Assembly: GCA_963808165.1 (NCBI GenBank)
Contig: CAWEET010000021.1
Location: 248,001 to 312,000, forward strand
Source of the DNA: Thiosocius sp963808165
GTDB taxonomy: Bacteria > Pseudomonadota > Gammaproteobacteria > Chromatiales > Chromatiaceae
DNA: 64,000 nucleotides
Direction of reading: 5' to 3'
Position numbers and translations under genes: made by a program. The notes under the pieces were generated by a model, which saw only the letters and a program-made list of their open reading frames with translations, did no database searches and had not been told where the DNA came from. Positions 38,407 through 47,017 of this stretch are shown here, one piece after another; positions within the stretch are counted from its first letter, which is position 1, and each line of letters opens with the position of its first letter.

Positions 38407-38727
38407 ATGCTAGTGACCTTTTCCTGTGCTGCGTATGCGGACATCACCATGTTCGGTCATGTGGCCGTCCACCTGATCAAAATGATGGGGCACAGTGGAA
38501 CGGTGCCCAGCGCCATCCTTGCAGCAGATGTCCCGGCGGCATTGGACAGCCTGGAGGCAGCGGTGAAGACGCATGGGGATTTGCCGGAGCCGGCGGAAAC
38601 CGCCGGCGACGAGGGTGGCGACGCGGAAGACGCAGTCAGTCTCGCGCACCGTGCCTTGCCTTTGATCGAACTGCTCCGGGCTGCGGCCAAGGCGGAGTGC
38701 AACGTGATGTGGGACCGCAACAGCTGA
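38407..38727 (+). CDS. DUF1840 domain protein
   Basis: The 106-residue product carries the DUF1840 signature MLVTFSCAAYADITMFGHVAVHL, MMGHSGTVPSAILAADVPAAL and a C-terminal helix ending LIELLRAAAKAE. The family is small, cytosolic and uncharacterised. An acidic linker (GDEGGDAEDA) splits the two conserved halves. About 300 bases separate it from the RND permease. Confidence 0.88.
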   Translation: MLVTFSCAAYADITMFGHVAVHLIKMMGHSGTVPSAILAADVPAALDSLEAAVKTHGDLPEPAETAGDEGGDAEDAVSLAHRALPLIELLRAAAKAECNVMWDRNS

Positions 38728-38822
38728 TCCACCACTCGCCGATGGCGGTGTCAGTATTGCCCCGCCGGTGCAGTCCTGTTCCAGAATATCGAAGTTAGGC
38801 AGACACCGCTTACAGCATGCCT

Positions 38823-38954
38823 TCAGGTTTTTTTCACGATCAGAGGAACATGATCCCCGGCATGCTTTTTCGCCTGCTTGGCCGCCTTCTTTTCTTTGGC
38901 GGTATGCTGGGCCGGCTTTTTCGATTCCTTGTTGGATCGTTCATGTTTAGACAT
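38823..38954 (-). CDS. Very small Lys/Ala-rich basic protein, 43 residues
   Basis: On the reverse strand an ATG (complement of 38952-38954) with AAAGG seven bases upstream opens a 43-residue frame ending in TGA at 38823. The protein begins MSKHERSNKESKKPAQHT, continues with KEKKAAKQAKKHAGD and ends VPLIVKKT. It has seven or more Lys-Ala steps, no hydrophobic core and a strongly basic pI. That suggests a disordered nucleic-acid- or ribosome-associated peptide. Small proteins of this composition recur in proteobacteria, in my memory, but I cannot name a function. It converges on the DUF1840 gene. Confidence 0.65.
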   Translation of the reverse strand: MSKHERSNKESKKPAQHTAKEKKAAKQAKKHAGDHVPLIVKKT

Positions 38955-39295
38955 ATCGATTACCTTTCGTTGAGGTTGGAACAATCATCGTGACACGCGG
39001 CTGGACTGGCGCCCGGGCACCGCGACGGAGCATTTGATGCACAACCGGGCCGGACACCTGTATCGCTGCTTGACGCCTTGCAGGGAACCGCCATTGCAGA
39101 TCGGGTATTTGAGCACGCCGACCCCCAGGCTCTGACGCGGCCTACCCGCTCCAGCCGGGTCGACCTGGTGTCAGCTTATGCCGTACACCGCGTTTCGCCC
39201 CGTGCATCGCGCCACAACGCCCTCGAAACACATGCAGGCGCTTGCCCCCGGGGAGGCGTTTTCGAAATCAGCCGACTGGCCTTATCGGCTTTGCT
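38955..39295. other. Intergenic, no supported gene
   Basis: About 340 bases between the small basic protein and repeat B. Any promoter of the small basic gene should lie in 38960-39060. No other structure was identified. Confidence 0.35.
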
Positions 39296-39296
39296 A

Positions 39297-39562
39297 GGGC
39301 CTGTTAACACTAATCCGGATCGCGTCGTTGCTGCCCCAAAATGGGCCAATCAAGGCGCGAGGAGTGCAGTTTGGTCATTCCCAATGAACGACGAGTAACA
39401 CCGAGTGGCCCATTTTGGGGCGCAACCCGAAGGGACGGGGCCATTTTTCCACAGCTCTGCGTTGCACCTCGCTTATGTAGCCTGCTACACAGCGCTCGTT
39501 ACGCCTTGATCTGCGAAAAAATGGCCTCCGGCGACACGCTCCGGATTAGTGTTAACAGGCCC
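39297..39562 (+). repeat. Repeat B, MITE-like element with perfect 23-bp inverted ends
   Basis: The 266-bp element begins GGGCCTGTTAACACTAATCC and ends with its exact reverse complement; the match runs for 23 bases without error. It is flanked on both sides by TA (39295-39296 and 39563-39564), the duplication expected of IS630/Tc1-mariner-type transposition. The inner part has further inverted segments (CCAAAATGGGCC and GGCCCATTTTGG). No protein is encoded. A remnant with a related end lies at 46816. Confidence 0.85.
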
Positions 39563-39701
39563 TAAGCTACGCCGTCTGGGCTGGAAGGCAAGGGGAATCT
39601 CTGTCCGGGGGATGTGTTGGATGCTGCGACTGTCAGCCGTTGCCGCCGGTTCGCCCGCCGCCGCCCTGATCCCTTGGCGATCAAACGACCGCCGGCTTGG
39701 C

Positions 39702-40466
39702 TCAGTCCCGGCCCGTGCGGCTGCCGGGACCCGGTTCGGACCTTGCCGTGGATGCGTCCATGTCCGGCAGATCGCGGGTCCCGATTCGCTGCGCGATGAG
39801 CCAGCACAGCGCGGCCCAGGCGGCCCCGATGGCCCATCCGGCCAGGACATCCGTAGGCCAGTGCACACCCAGATAGACGCGGCTGATGCCGACCAGCAAC
39901 GTGGCAAGCACCGCACACCCGAGAATATACAGGCGCACCGTCCGTCGCCGGTGCAGCAACGCCAGCATGGCGCCACCGGTGAGATAGACGATTGCCGAGA
40001 GCATGGAATGCCCGCTGGGAAAACTCGACGTGTAAACCATCGACCCATGCGACACCAGATCGGGCCTGGGCCGGTGAAACCCGGCCTTGAGCGCCAGGCT
40101 GACCAGCAGGCCACCGACGATCGCGACAATCAGATGCAGGGCTGCCCGTCGCATCCCCATCAGCCACAGATAACCCAGAGTGGCTATGCCCAGGAGTCCG
40201 AGCACGCCGGTTCCACCAAGGCCGGTGAAATCCCGAAACGCCTCCTGCATCCAGTCCGGCCCTATCGGCTGGTCGGGGCTTCCTTGGACCCGCATGGCCA
40301 TGAGGATGCGTTCGTCCAGATGCGCGGTGTCACCTTCCATGACCTCATCGGCGATGCCGAGAAAGCTGAGGGTGCCAATCAGCAGGATGGCGGCTGCGGT
40401 CCAGGTGAAGCGTTGCAGCACATGGCTGCGGTTGCCATAGCTGGGTGTTACGGATCTCGAACTCAT
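39702..40466 (-). CDS. PAP2-family phosphatase, membrane
   Basis: This 254-residue protein carries the three phosphatase motifs in order: KAGFHRPRP, SFPSGHSM, and SRVYLGVHWPTDV. It has about five to six membrane helices. Such enzymes dephosphorylate lipid phosphates such as phosphatidic acid, undecaprenyl pyrophosphate or PGP at the periplasmic face. The start at 40466 is chosen because a GAGAGGA site lies upstream and the first helix follows; an earlier ATG at 40544 would add 26 residues. Confidence 0.9.
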   Translation of the reverse strand: MSSRSVTPSYGNRSHVLQRFTWTAAAILLIGTLSFLGIADEVMEGDTAHLDERILMAMRVQGSPDQPIGPDWMQEAFRDFTGLGGTGVLGLLGIATLGYLWLMGMRRAALHLIVAIVGGLLVSLALKAGFHRPRPDLVSHGSMVYTSSFPSGHSMLSAIVYLTGGAMLALLHRRRTVRLYILGCAVLATLLVGISRVYLGVHWPTDVLAGWAIGAAWAALCWLIAQRIGTRDLPDMDASTARSEPGPGSRTGRD

Positions 40467-40866
40467 GCAAACGATTCCTCTCGGCATGCGACGGATCGCC
40501 GGCCTCTGGCCATGGGCCGGGTCCTGCCGGGCGCGTTGGCTCATGGCGAATGGGCCGGCAGCATAGTGTGATCAGGGTGCCGATGGTCGGACTACGATCC
40601 AACCAGTCCCGAACGAATCGGGGCGGCCGGCGGACTCACACGAGATTATACAAGACTCCAAAACCCCGAAGATCGGCGCGCCGGGCCTTGCTTGTGCATT
40701 GGTCGCTGAGGATGATTGATACTTCAGATGAACGACCCGGGGCCGCGATGGTCTGTGGGAGTATTGCGACGTCCGGCGGCTGGGACCCAACGCAAACCGA
40801 CGATGCAGGCCGCGCTACGTGATCAGGTTTCGTTGAGGGCGAATGTACTGGATGAACAGAAGGATC
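40467..40866. other. Divergent intergenic region
   Basis: About 400 bases between the PAP2 gene and the beta-propeller gene. Promoters for both must lie here, but no clear consensus was found. An AGAAGG ribosome site sits just before 40867. Confidence 0.35.
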
Positions 40867-43425
40867 ATGAGCGATAGACACACGACCGCGAGGGCTGGGC
40901 GGCGGATCCTCGTTGCGTTGGCTTCTGCCCTGCTGGCGTCATTCGCGCAAGCTGTCGATTGGGCGGCTGCGCCGGGATTGACCCGGGTCGCGCCCGACGA
41001 ATGGCATATAGCGTTCGAGGTCGATGAGTACACCGATGTCGAGGTGGCGATCGTGAACCCGGCGACGTCGGAGGTCGTCCGGCATCTTGCGGCCGGGCTG
41101 CTGGGCGCCAACCCACCGCCACCGCTGAGAGCGAATTCGCTGGCCCAGGATGTGGTCTGGGATGGTCGCGACGACTATGGCCGGGTGGTGGCGGACAAGG
41201 CCGATCTTGCCGCGCGCGTGCGGGCTGGAACCAGCGTTGCGATGGACCAGATCGTCGGCGGCGATCCCTACGGCTGGTTTTCCTACGAGAACGGCGAGAA
41301 CGATCACTATGCCTGGGGCATGACCCAGGCGATCGACGCCAAACTGGACGGCAATGTCTTCATCTATGGCAATTCCGGCCCGTTGGGCTCACCGATGATC
41401 CGGCAGTACGATGCGACCGGACACTACATCAAAACCGTGTTCCCGTTTCCGGCCGGTCATGAAACCGCGTCTGTGGAAGGGTGGGGGATCCGTGTCAAGG
41501 CCGATGGCAGCTATGCGCCGGTGTTCTCCGATTTCACCTGGCAGCCGACGATCAGCGACTCTTACGTGGTCCATCCACACCGCACCCACATTGGCACACT
41601 CGTCGCCGACCCACATGACAGTGGCAGCTTGACGGTCATGACGACCCAGCCAAAAGGCGAGGGCCCGCTGTTCTTGCAGACATTCCACACCGACGGCAGT
41701 CTTCCCAAGGTTTCCAAGCTGGGCCGGCTGATCAACTCACCCGCCCTACCCAAGAAAAATGCCCGCATCAGCGGCACCTTCTACACCGCCCACAGTCATG
41801 ACGGTAAGTACCTTTACCTGAGTTCGCTCTACGACAAGGCCGGTTTTGACGATCCCGGCAATTTCTATCATGACGGGCAGGTGTTCAGGGTCGACAAGGC
41901 GACCGGCACGGCAAGTTCCTTCTACGACCAGGGTGCGACGGTCGCCAAATCGGCCGGGGTAAACCGGAAGCGCGGATTTTCCCAGTTGCATGGTCTGGCC
42001 GTCGACCGCCAGGGTAATGTCTTCGTCTGCGATCGCATGCATGGGCAGATCGTGGTGCTGTCGTCGACCGGTGTCGTGCTGCGAAAGATCCCGGTCGACT
42101 TTCCGGACAATGTAGCCGTCAGTGCAGCAGGGGTGCTGTATGTCACCACTCGCGAGACCCATGCGGTCAAGGGAGAGGTACTGCTGCACAAGTTCGATGA
42201 CTGGACCAGGGCCTCCACCCCCTCGGATACCGTGCAGATCGCCCGGATCACCAATGCCCCGGACAGCACGGATGTGCAGCTCGCCGGGCATGGCGGCAAG
42301 CTGCGGATCTGGGTCAGCTACCCCTCGGCGCCGGTGAAGATCTTCAGCGACGGGCCGCGTGGGTTGGTCCTGGAGCGGGACTTTTCCCAGCTCAACACCC
42401 AGAAAAACCTGGCGATCAACAGCGTGCATGTGGATTCGAAGACCGAGACACTCTATGTGACAGATGCATTCAACACGCTGTTCAAGGTGGACGACTGGAC
42501 GGACCCGGTGTTCGAGCGCTGTCTGACGGGGGAGGGCAGGGAACTGACCGCGGGCAGCATTGCGATCGACGAGCGCAACCGCTATCTCTATGCGCGGGGC
42601 GGTACCAGCCGCGGTCCGATTGAACGCTGGGCATTGGACGGCACCGATTACTACAGGCCCCTGAACACGGCTGACGGCAGCAACAAGGTGACTGGTGATC
42701 TCTGGTACGGCTGGTTCATCCGCACCGGGCATGCGGACACCGGCTTCGACGTGGCGCCGGACGGTAGCCTGGTGATCACCGGGGGGCTGGGCTCCACGAA
42801 GGATCTTAACCTCAAGTACTTCAATCGCGACGAGAAGCGCACGCCCTGGTCGCCACTCGTATTGGACCCCAGGCCGGCGACCGGCGCGAAGGTGGACCTG
42901 CAGGGAAATATCTATGTCGCGATCTACGATGGCCCACCGAGCAATATACCGGACGGGTATGAATCCGATCCCTTCTACAAGGCCAGAAAGAATACTCGCC
43001 TGGTTTCCCGCATCTATAAATTTGCGCCTACCGGATCGGTTGCCGGTGGCAATCTTTACCCGACGATGCCGACGACGGTGGCCCGGGTCTATGATGTACC
43101 CTATGGTATGACCGCGGCCCGGCAGCCGGCCAGCTTCGGACTGGACGGGTATGGCCGGATCGCGTACCCGACGGCGATTTCACAGTCAGTGACCCTGATC
43201 GACAATACCGGTAACGAGATCCTGCGCTTCGGGACGTACGGCAACCCCGACTCGAAAGGCGGCTTGCCGGGAGAGCAGGTGCCGACGATCGATATCCCGC
43301 TGGCCTACGGGCACACCGTGGACATCTCCGACGATTTTATCTACGTGGGCGATCTGAACAACAACCGGGTGCTCCGGCTGGCCCTGCGCCACCGCTTAAA
43401 CGCCCTACTGCGAACTTCTGACTGA
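40867..43425 (+). CDS. Secreted beta-propeller protein (NHL-like repeats)
   Basis: This 852-residue protein starts with a signal peptide (ILVALASALLASFAQA). A short Ig-like domain resembling the FlgD type (EVDEYTDVEVAIVNPATSEVVRHL, VVWDGRDDYGRVV) comes next. The rest is a long chain of propeller blades, seen as LHGLAVDRQGNVFVCDR, SGTFYTAHSHDGKYLYLSSLY, VHVDSKTETLYVTDAFN and FDVAPDGSLVITGG. Likely periplasmic or extracellular. A binding or scaffold role is typical, and no catalytic site is evident. Its 3' end overlaps a small reverse-strand gene by 21 bases. The start follows AGAAGGATC. Confidence 0.75.
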   Translation: MSDRHTTARAGRRILVALASALLASFAQAVDWAAAPGLTRVAPDEWHIAFEVDEYTDVEVAIVNPATSEVVRHLAAGLLGANPPPPLRANSLAQDVVWDGRDDYGRVVADKADLAARVRAGTSVAMDQIVGGDPYGWFSYENGENDHYAWGMTQAIDAKLDGNVFIYGNSGPLGSPMIRQYDATGHYIKTVFPFPAGHETASVEGWGIRVKADGSYAPVFSDFTWQPTISDSYVVHPHRTHIGTLVADPHDSGSLTVMTTQPKGEGPLFLQTFHTDGSLPKVSKLGRLINSPALPKKNARISGTFYTAHSHDGKYLYLSSLYDKAGFDDPGNFYHDGQVFRVDKATGTASSFYDQGATVAKSAGVNRKRGFSQLHGLAVDRQGNVFVCDRMHGQIVVLSSTGVVLRKIPVDFPDNVAVSAAGVLYVTTRETHAVKGEVLLHKFDDWTRASTPSDTVQIARITNAPDSTDVQLAGHGGKLRIWVSYPSAPVKIFSDGPRGLVLERDFSQLNTQKNLAINSVHVDSKTETLYVTDAFNTLFKVDDWTDPVFERCLTGEGRELTAGSIAIDERNRYLYARGGTSRGPIERWALDGTDYYRPLNTADGSNKVTGDLWYGWFIRTGHADTGFDVAPDGSLVITGGLGSTKDLNLKYFNRDEKRTPWSPLVLDPRPATGAKVDLQGNIYVAIYDGPPSNIPDGYESDPFYKARKNTRLVSRIYKFAPTGSVAGGNLYPTMPTTVARVYDVPYGMTAARQPASFGLDGYGRIAYPTAISQSVTLIDNTGNEILRFGTYGNPDSKGGLPGEQVPTIDIPLAYGHTVDISDDFIYVGDLNNNRVLRLALRHRLNALLRTSD

Positions 43426-43581
43426 AACACAGACCGCGAAGTACAGGCGATCACCGGCATCGCCAAGGGCGTCAGATTCGATGGTTTCGAAACCGATCAA
43501 TGCACTGATGTCGCTGTCGTCCGACAGTTCAATCGCCTCGATTGACTGGTCTTCGGGCGAGATCAGGATGGCCTTGGTCAT
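43405..43581 (-). CDS. Small protein, apparently truncated homologue
   Basis: From an ATG with GGAG at eight bases (complement of 43579-43581) a 58-residue frame runs to TAG at 43405. It starts MTKAILISPEDQSIEAIEL and contains LIGFETIESDALGDAGDRLYF, which looks like the N-terminal half of a small protein family with MTKAILIDP-type starts. After RLYF the sequence becomes unlike it (AVCVSVRSSQ). Its 3' end lies inside the end of the propeller gene. A deletion or rearrangement at this junction may have removed the second half. The family assignment is from memory. Confidence 0.5.
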   Translation of the reverse strand: MTKAILISPEDQSIEAIELSDDSDISALIGFETIESDALGDAGDRLYFAVCVSVRSSQ

Positions 43582-43806
43582 GGTGGTGCTCCGGTTTCGT
43601 GGTGCTCAGCACGAATCGCGTAGCATCGCGTAAAGGGTTCAGATAACTGGGCAGCCGGTGCCTGCCCAACGGTGGTCTGCACTGCAGCGTGGACCGCCGC
43701 AGCCAGCGGTCCAGCGTTCCGATCGGACCCAGGGTCTCAGCGCCCCATGGGTTCATCCAATGGTTCTGCACCGTTGGCGTCACGTCGGGTGCCTGCCCCG
43801 CGGCAC

Positions 43807-45852
43807 TCAATCCTCTTCATCGCTGTGCCGGAACGCCGCACAAAGCCGCCGCTGCAGCGGCTCGGGTACCGGTTCATACTGGGCGAGTTCCAGCGTGTAG
43901 GTGGCGTGGCCGCCGGTCATGGCCTTGAGCCGCTCGGGGTAGTCGTCCAACTCGCCCAGCGGGGCCTGTGCCTCAACGACGATGCGCCCATGCGGCAGTG
44001 CCCTGGTGCCGAGCACACGGCCTCTTCGGCCGGCCAGGTCGCCGGTCACGCTGCCCATGGCCTCTTGCGGGACCTGCACCTCCAGATCGACGATGGGCTC
44101 CATGACCACTGTTTGGGCGTTGCGCGCAGCTGCGAGCAGCGCCTTGCGGCCGGCGGTGACGAAGGCAATCTCCTTCGAGTCGACCGGATGATGCTTGCCG
44201 TCGGTCACCACCACCTTCAGGTCCACCAGCGGATAGCCGGCAACGGCGCCGGCCGCCATGGCCTCGCGCACGCCTTTCTCCACTGCGGGGATGAGGCTGC
44301 CGGGGATCGCGCCACCGACCACCGCGGAGGCAAACTGGAAACCGGCACCGCGCGGCAGCGGCTCGACCTCCAGCACGACCTCACCGAACTGGCCGGCGCC
44401 GCCGGTCTGCTTCTTGTGGCGGTGCTGGCCCACCGCCCGGCCGATGATGGTCTCGCGATAGGCGACACTGGGTTTACTGGTATCCAGCTCAATCCGGTAG
44501 CGCGCCTGCAACTGCTCGATTGCGGTGCTCAGATGCAGCTCGGAGAGCCCGCGCAGTACCGTCTCACGCGTGGTCTGGTTGGACTCCAATGCCAGACAGG
44601 GGTCCTCTTCCAGCAGCTTGTGCAGGGCCTCGGCCAGCCGTTGCTCGTCCTGTGTGCGGTGCACGCGAATCGCCAGGCCTGCCACCGGCAGTGGGAAGCG
44701 CGAGGGCTGCAGGTGCAGGAAATCCTCGTCGTGTGAGTCGTGCAGGATGGCATCGGGGTGGATTTCCTCGACCTTGGCCACCGCCCGGATGTCGCCGGGA
44801 ATGCCATTCTCGACCTCCGGATGCTCCTTGCCGAACAGGGTGAACAAATGGCCCACCTTGAACGGTTTGCGGCCATCTCCGATAAACAGCTGGCTGTCCT
44901 TGGTAACGGTGCCCTGGTGGATGCGGAACAGCGCCAGCTTACCGACGAACGGATCGAAGATGACCTTGAACACATGGGCGACCACGTGCTTGCCCGGGTC
45001 TGGCGTCACCTGGTAAGGCTGGGCCTTCTCTCCTTCCCCGATCAGACACTGCGGCGGATTACCCTCGGTCGGGTTCGGGGCGAGCTTCTTGATGACATCC
45101 AGCAGCTCGGCAACCCCGGCGCCGGTGTGCGCCGAGACGAAGCACACGGGGATCAAATGACCTTCGCGCAACGCTTGCTCGAATGGCGCATGCAGTTGCT
45201 CTGGCGCGAGTTCCTCACCCTGTTCCAGGTACAACGCCATCAGTTCCTCGTCGACCTCGACCACCTGGTCGATCAGCGCCTGATGGGCCCCGGCGACACT
45301 GGAGAAATCGCTCTCACCGGAGGGGTTGAAGAAGCAATCCACCACCTTGCCGGCATTCTCGGCCGGCAGGTTCAGCGGCAGGCACTCCCGGCCAAAGGCG
45401 TGCTGAAGCTCCTCGAGCAATGCGGGCAGGTCCGCATCCTCCGCGTCGATGCGGTTGACGATGATCAGCCGGCACAGCCCGCGTTCTGCGGCCCTGGCCA
45501 TCATGCGGGTGGTGACCGACTCGATGCCGGCCCGCGCATTCACCACGACAGCGGCGGTTTCGACCGCGGGCAGGGCCGCCACCGCCTTACCCATATAGTC
45601 GGGCGCCCCCGGGGTATCGAGCAGATTGATGTGGCTGCCGGCCCAATCGAATGACGCGAGGGCGGTATCCAGCGAGTGGCCCCGGTCTTTCTCCAGCGAA
45701 TCATAGTCACATACCGTGTCGCCTTTGGTCACATCGCCGGCCGTGGCAATGCGCCCGGCCGCCGCGAGCAGGGCCTCAGCCAGAGTTGTCTTGCCGGCGG
45801 CGGCATGCCCGACGAGGGCGATATTGCGGATGTCCACGGTATCGTAAGCCAT
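43807..45852 (-). CDS. Elongation factor G-like GTPase paralogue
   Basis: This 681-residue protein has the EF-G domain order: GTPase domain, OB domain (GKLALFRIHQGTV), domain III, the domain IV string (QTGGAGQFGEVVLEVEPL) and domain V (GRRGRVLGT). Motifs are degenerate: P-loop GHAAAGKT, switch I region RGHSL instead of RGITI, DTPG intact, and NRID instead of NKMD. It is therefore an EF-G-like side branch, not the housekeeping factor. No rpsL/rpsG/tuf genes surround it. The start MAYDTVD at 45852 has GGGAA upstream. A weak hairpin (GGGCAG/CTGCCC) lies about 140 bases beyond the stop. Confidence 0.88.
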   Translation of the reverse strand: MAYDTVDIRNIALVGHAAAGKTTLAEALLAAAGRIATAGDVTKGDTVCDYDSLEKDRGHSLDTALASFDWAGSHINLLDTPGAPDYMGKAVAALPAVETAAVVVNARAGIESVTTRMMARAAERGLCRLIIVNRIDAEDADLPALLEELQHAFGRECLPLNLPAENAGKVVDCFFNPSGESDFSSVAGAHQALIDQVVEVDEELMALYLEQGEELAPEQLHAPFEQALREGHLIPVCFVSAHTGAGVAELLDVIKKLAPNPTEGNPPQCLIGEGEKAQPYQVTPDPGKHVVAHVFKVIFDPFVGKLALFRIHQGTVTKDSQLFIGDGRKPFKVGHLFTLFGKEHPEVENGIPGDIRAVAKVEEIHPDAILHDSHDEDFLHLQPSRFPLPVAGLAIRVHRTQDEQRLAEALHKLLEEDPCLALESNQTTRETVLRGLSELHLSTAIEQLQARYRIELDTSKPSVAYRETIIGRAVGQHRHKKQTGGAGQFGEVVLEVEPLPRGAGFQFASAVVGGAIPGSLIPAVEKGVREAMAAGAVAGYPLVDLKVVVTDGKHHPVDSKEIAFVTAGRKALLAAARNAQTVVMEPIVDLEVQVPQEAMGSVTGDLAGRRGRVLGTRALPHGRIVVEAQAPLGELDDYPERLKAMTGGHATYTLELAQYEPVPEPLQRRLCAAFRHSDEED

Positions 45853-46365
45853 GAAGTAGTTTCCCCTGATAGCTGGCACAGCGCGGGCTGTGTTGAATAT
45901 TCGACGCATTAGCATAAGCGCTTTGACCGCCGAGTGAACTGCCCCGGATCAAGATCGCGCCCGCACCGGGCTCGGTGATACGAGCGTGGCGCGCAGGATG
46001 CTGCGAAAGGCTCAAGGGCGGGAGGCCTTCGCGTCAGCCGGCGTCAGATCGCGTCTGCCTGCCATTATGGTTTGCGGCATTGTTTCTGAGTTGACTTGAA
46101 CGAACGCCGGGTACGCCGTCTCGGTCAGCGAACCGCCGCGATTCAGTGCCGTGTCCAGGGCCTGCGTCGGGGCAGGAGGTTAACGAGGAGATCGAGGGAA
46201 TCCTGCCCAATGCGGCGAATCTCGATCCGCCCGCCACGGGTCCGGATACCGGGGAAGAAGCCTGAGCATAGGCCACTGGTCTCGATACGCGTTGCGAAAC
46301 AGCGCGATTCCGGCATATGGACTGGGTCTGCGTTTTCTGCGCGGGCCGGCGGCAGGTTCTGCGGT
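45853..46365. other. Intergenic, no supported gene
   Basis: About 510 bases between YajD and the EF-G paralogue. A short forward open stretch ends in an acidic peptide (PATGPDTGEEA) at about 46265 but has no good start. Nothing else was recognised. Confidence 0.35.
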
Positions 46366-46770
46366 TCAACTGTCCTTTTTCAGCAGTGAGGCGAGATCCC
46401 CGAACGGCCGGTGGGTGGTCTGCTTGGCGTCGACTCCGCCAACACCGCCTTGTGCCGCCATATGTTCCTCATAGCGTTGGTGTTCGTTGTCGTGGCAATA
46501 GAGGCACAAGAGCTCCCAGTTGCTGCCATCCGTAGGGTTGTTGTCATGGTTGTGATCGCGGTGATGGACGGTCAGCTCGCGCAGGTTTGACCGGTCGAAG
46601 CTGCGGCTGCAGCGTCCACAGACCCATGGGTAGAGCTTCAAAGCCTGCTCGCGATACCCCTGTTCACGCTCCTCGCGAGCCCTCCGTGCATCAGCGACGA
46701 CGCGATCGAGGCGTTCGCTGTCGATCTCCTTGTTACCAACGGGACGACCCGGCGTGGGTTGTTTTGTCAT
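46366..46770 (-). CDS. yajD: YajD family HNH nuclease-like protein
   Basis: The 134-residue product matches E. coli YajD over most of its length: GYREQALKLYPWVCGRCSRSF, LRELTVHHRDHNHDNNP and DGSNWELLCLYCHDNEH, ending FGDLASLLKK. The CxxC pairs (CGRC, CLYC) bind a structural zinc and the HH...N...H set forms the HNH site. The N-terminus is about 30 residues longer than in E. coli and charged. The physiological substrate is not known. Confidence 0.93.
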   Translation of the reverse strand: MTKQPTPGRPVGNKEIDSERLDRVVADARRAREEREQGYREQALKLYPWVCGRCSRSFDRSNLRELTVHHRDHNHDNNPTDGSNWELLCLYCHDNEHQRYEEHMAAQGGVGGVDAKQTTHRPFGDLASLLKKDS

Positions 46771-46815
46771 CTTGGGAATCTCGCAATAGTGGTTTGGCAG
46801 TCGATCTTGATTCTA

Positions 46816-46905
46816 GGGCCTGTTGACACTATGCGGATACCCATCGGCAGAGCCCCGTTTTCCACAGGCCTGCGTTGCAGCCGCGTTTCTTCGAAACTCA
46901 CCGTG
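46816..46905 (+). repeat. Repeat B remnant
   Basis: GGGCCTGTTGACACT at 46816, preceded by TA, matches the end of repeat B with a single change in the first 15 bases. The following CCCCGTTTTCCACAGGCCTG resembles an inner part of the full copy. No matching right end was found before 47018, so this is a truncated copy. The right boundary is approximate. Confidence 0.6.
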
Positions 46906-47017
46906 CCACGCGGCCGGCGACGCACTGGACGCGCCGAAACCCTGAGCATTGTCAGAATCGGAGATGCACGATGCGACGCTCAGCTCTTAGCGTTACCTGA
47001 ATCTATCGCATTACCCA

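Noticed and set aside
46034..46369. Short gene candidates between the EF-G paralogue and YajD
   Set aside because: Low-complexity Arg-rich translation, no ribosome site; the forward acidic frame has no credible start.
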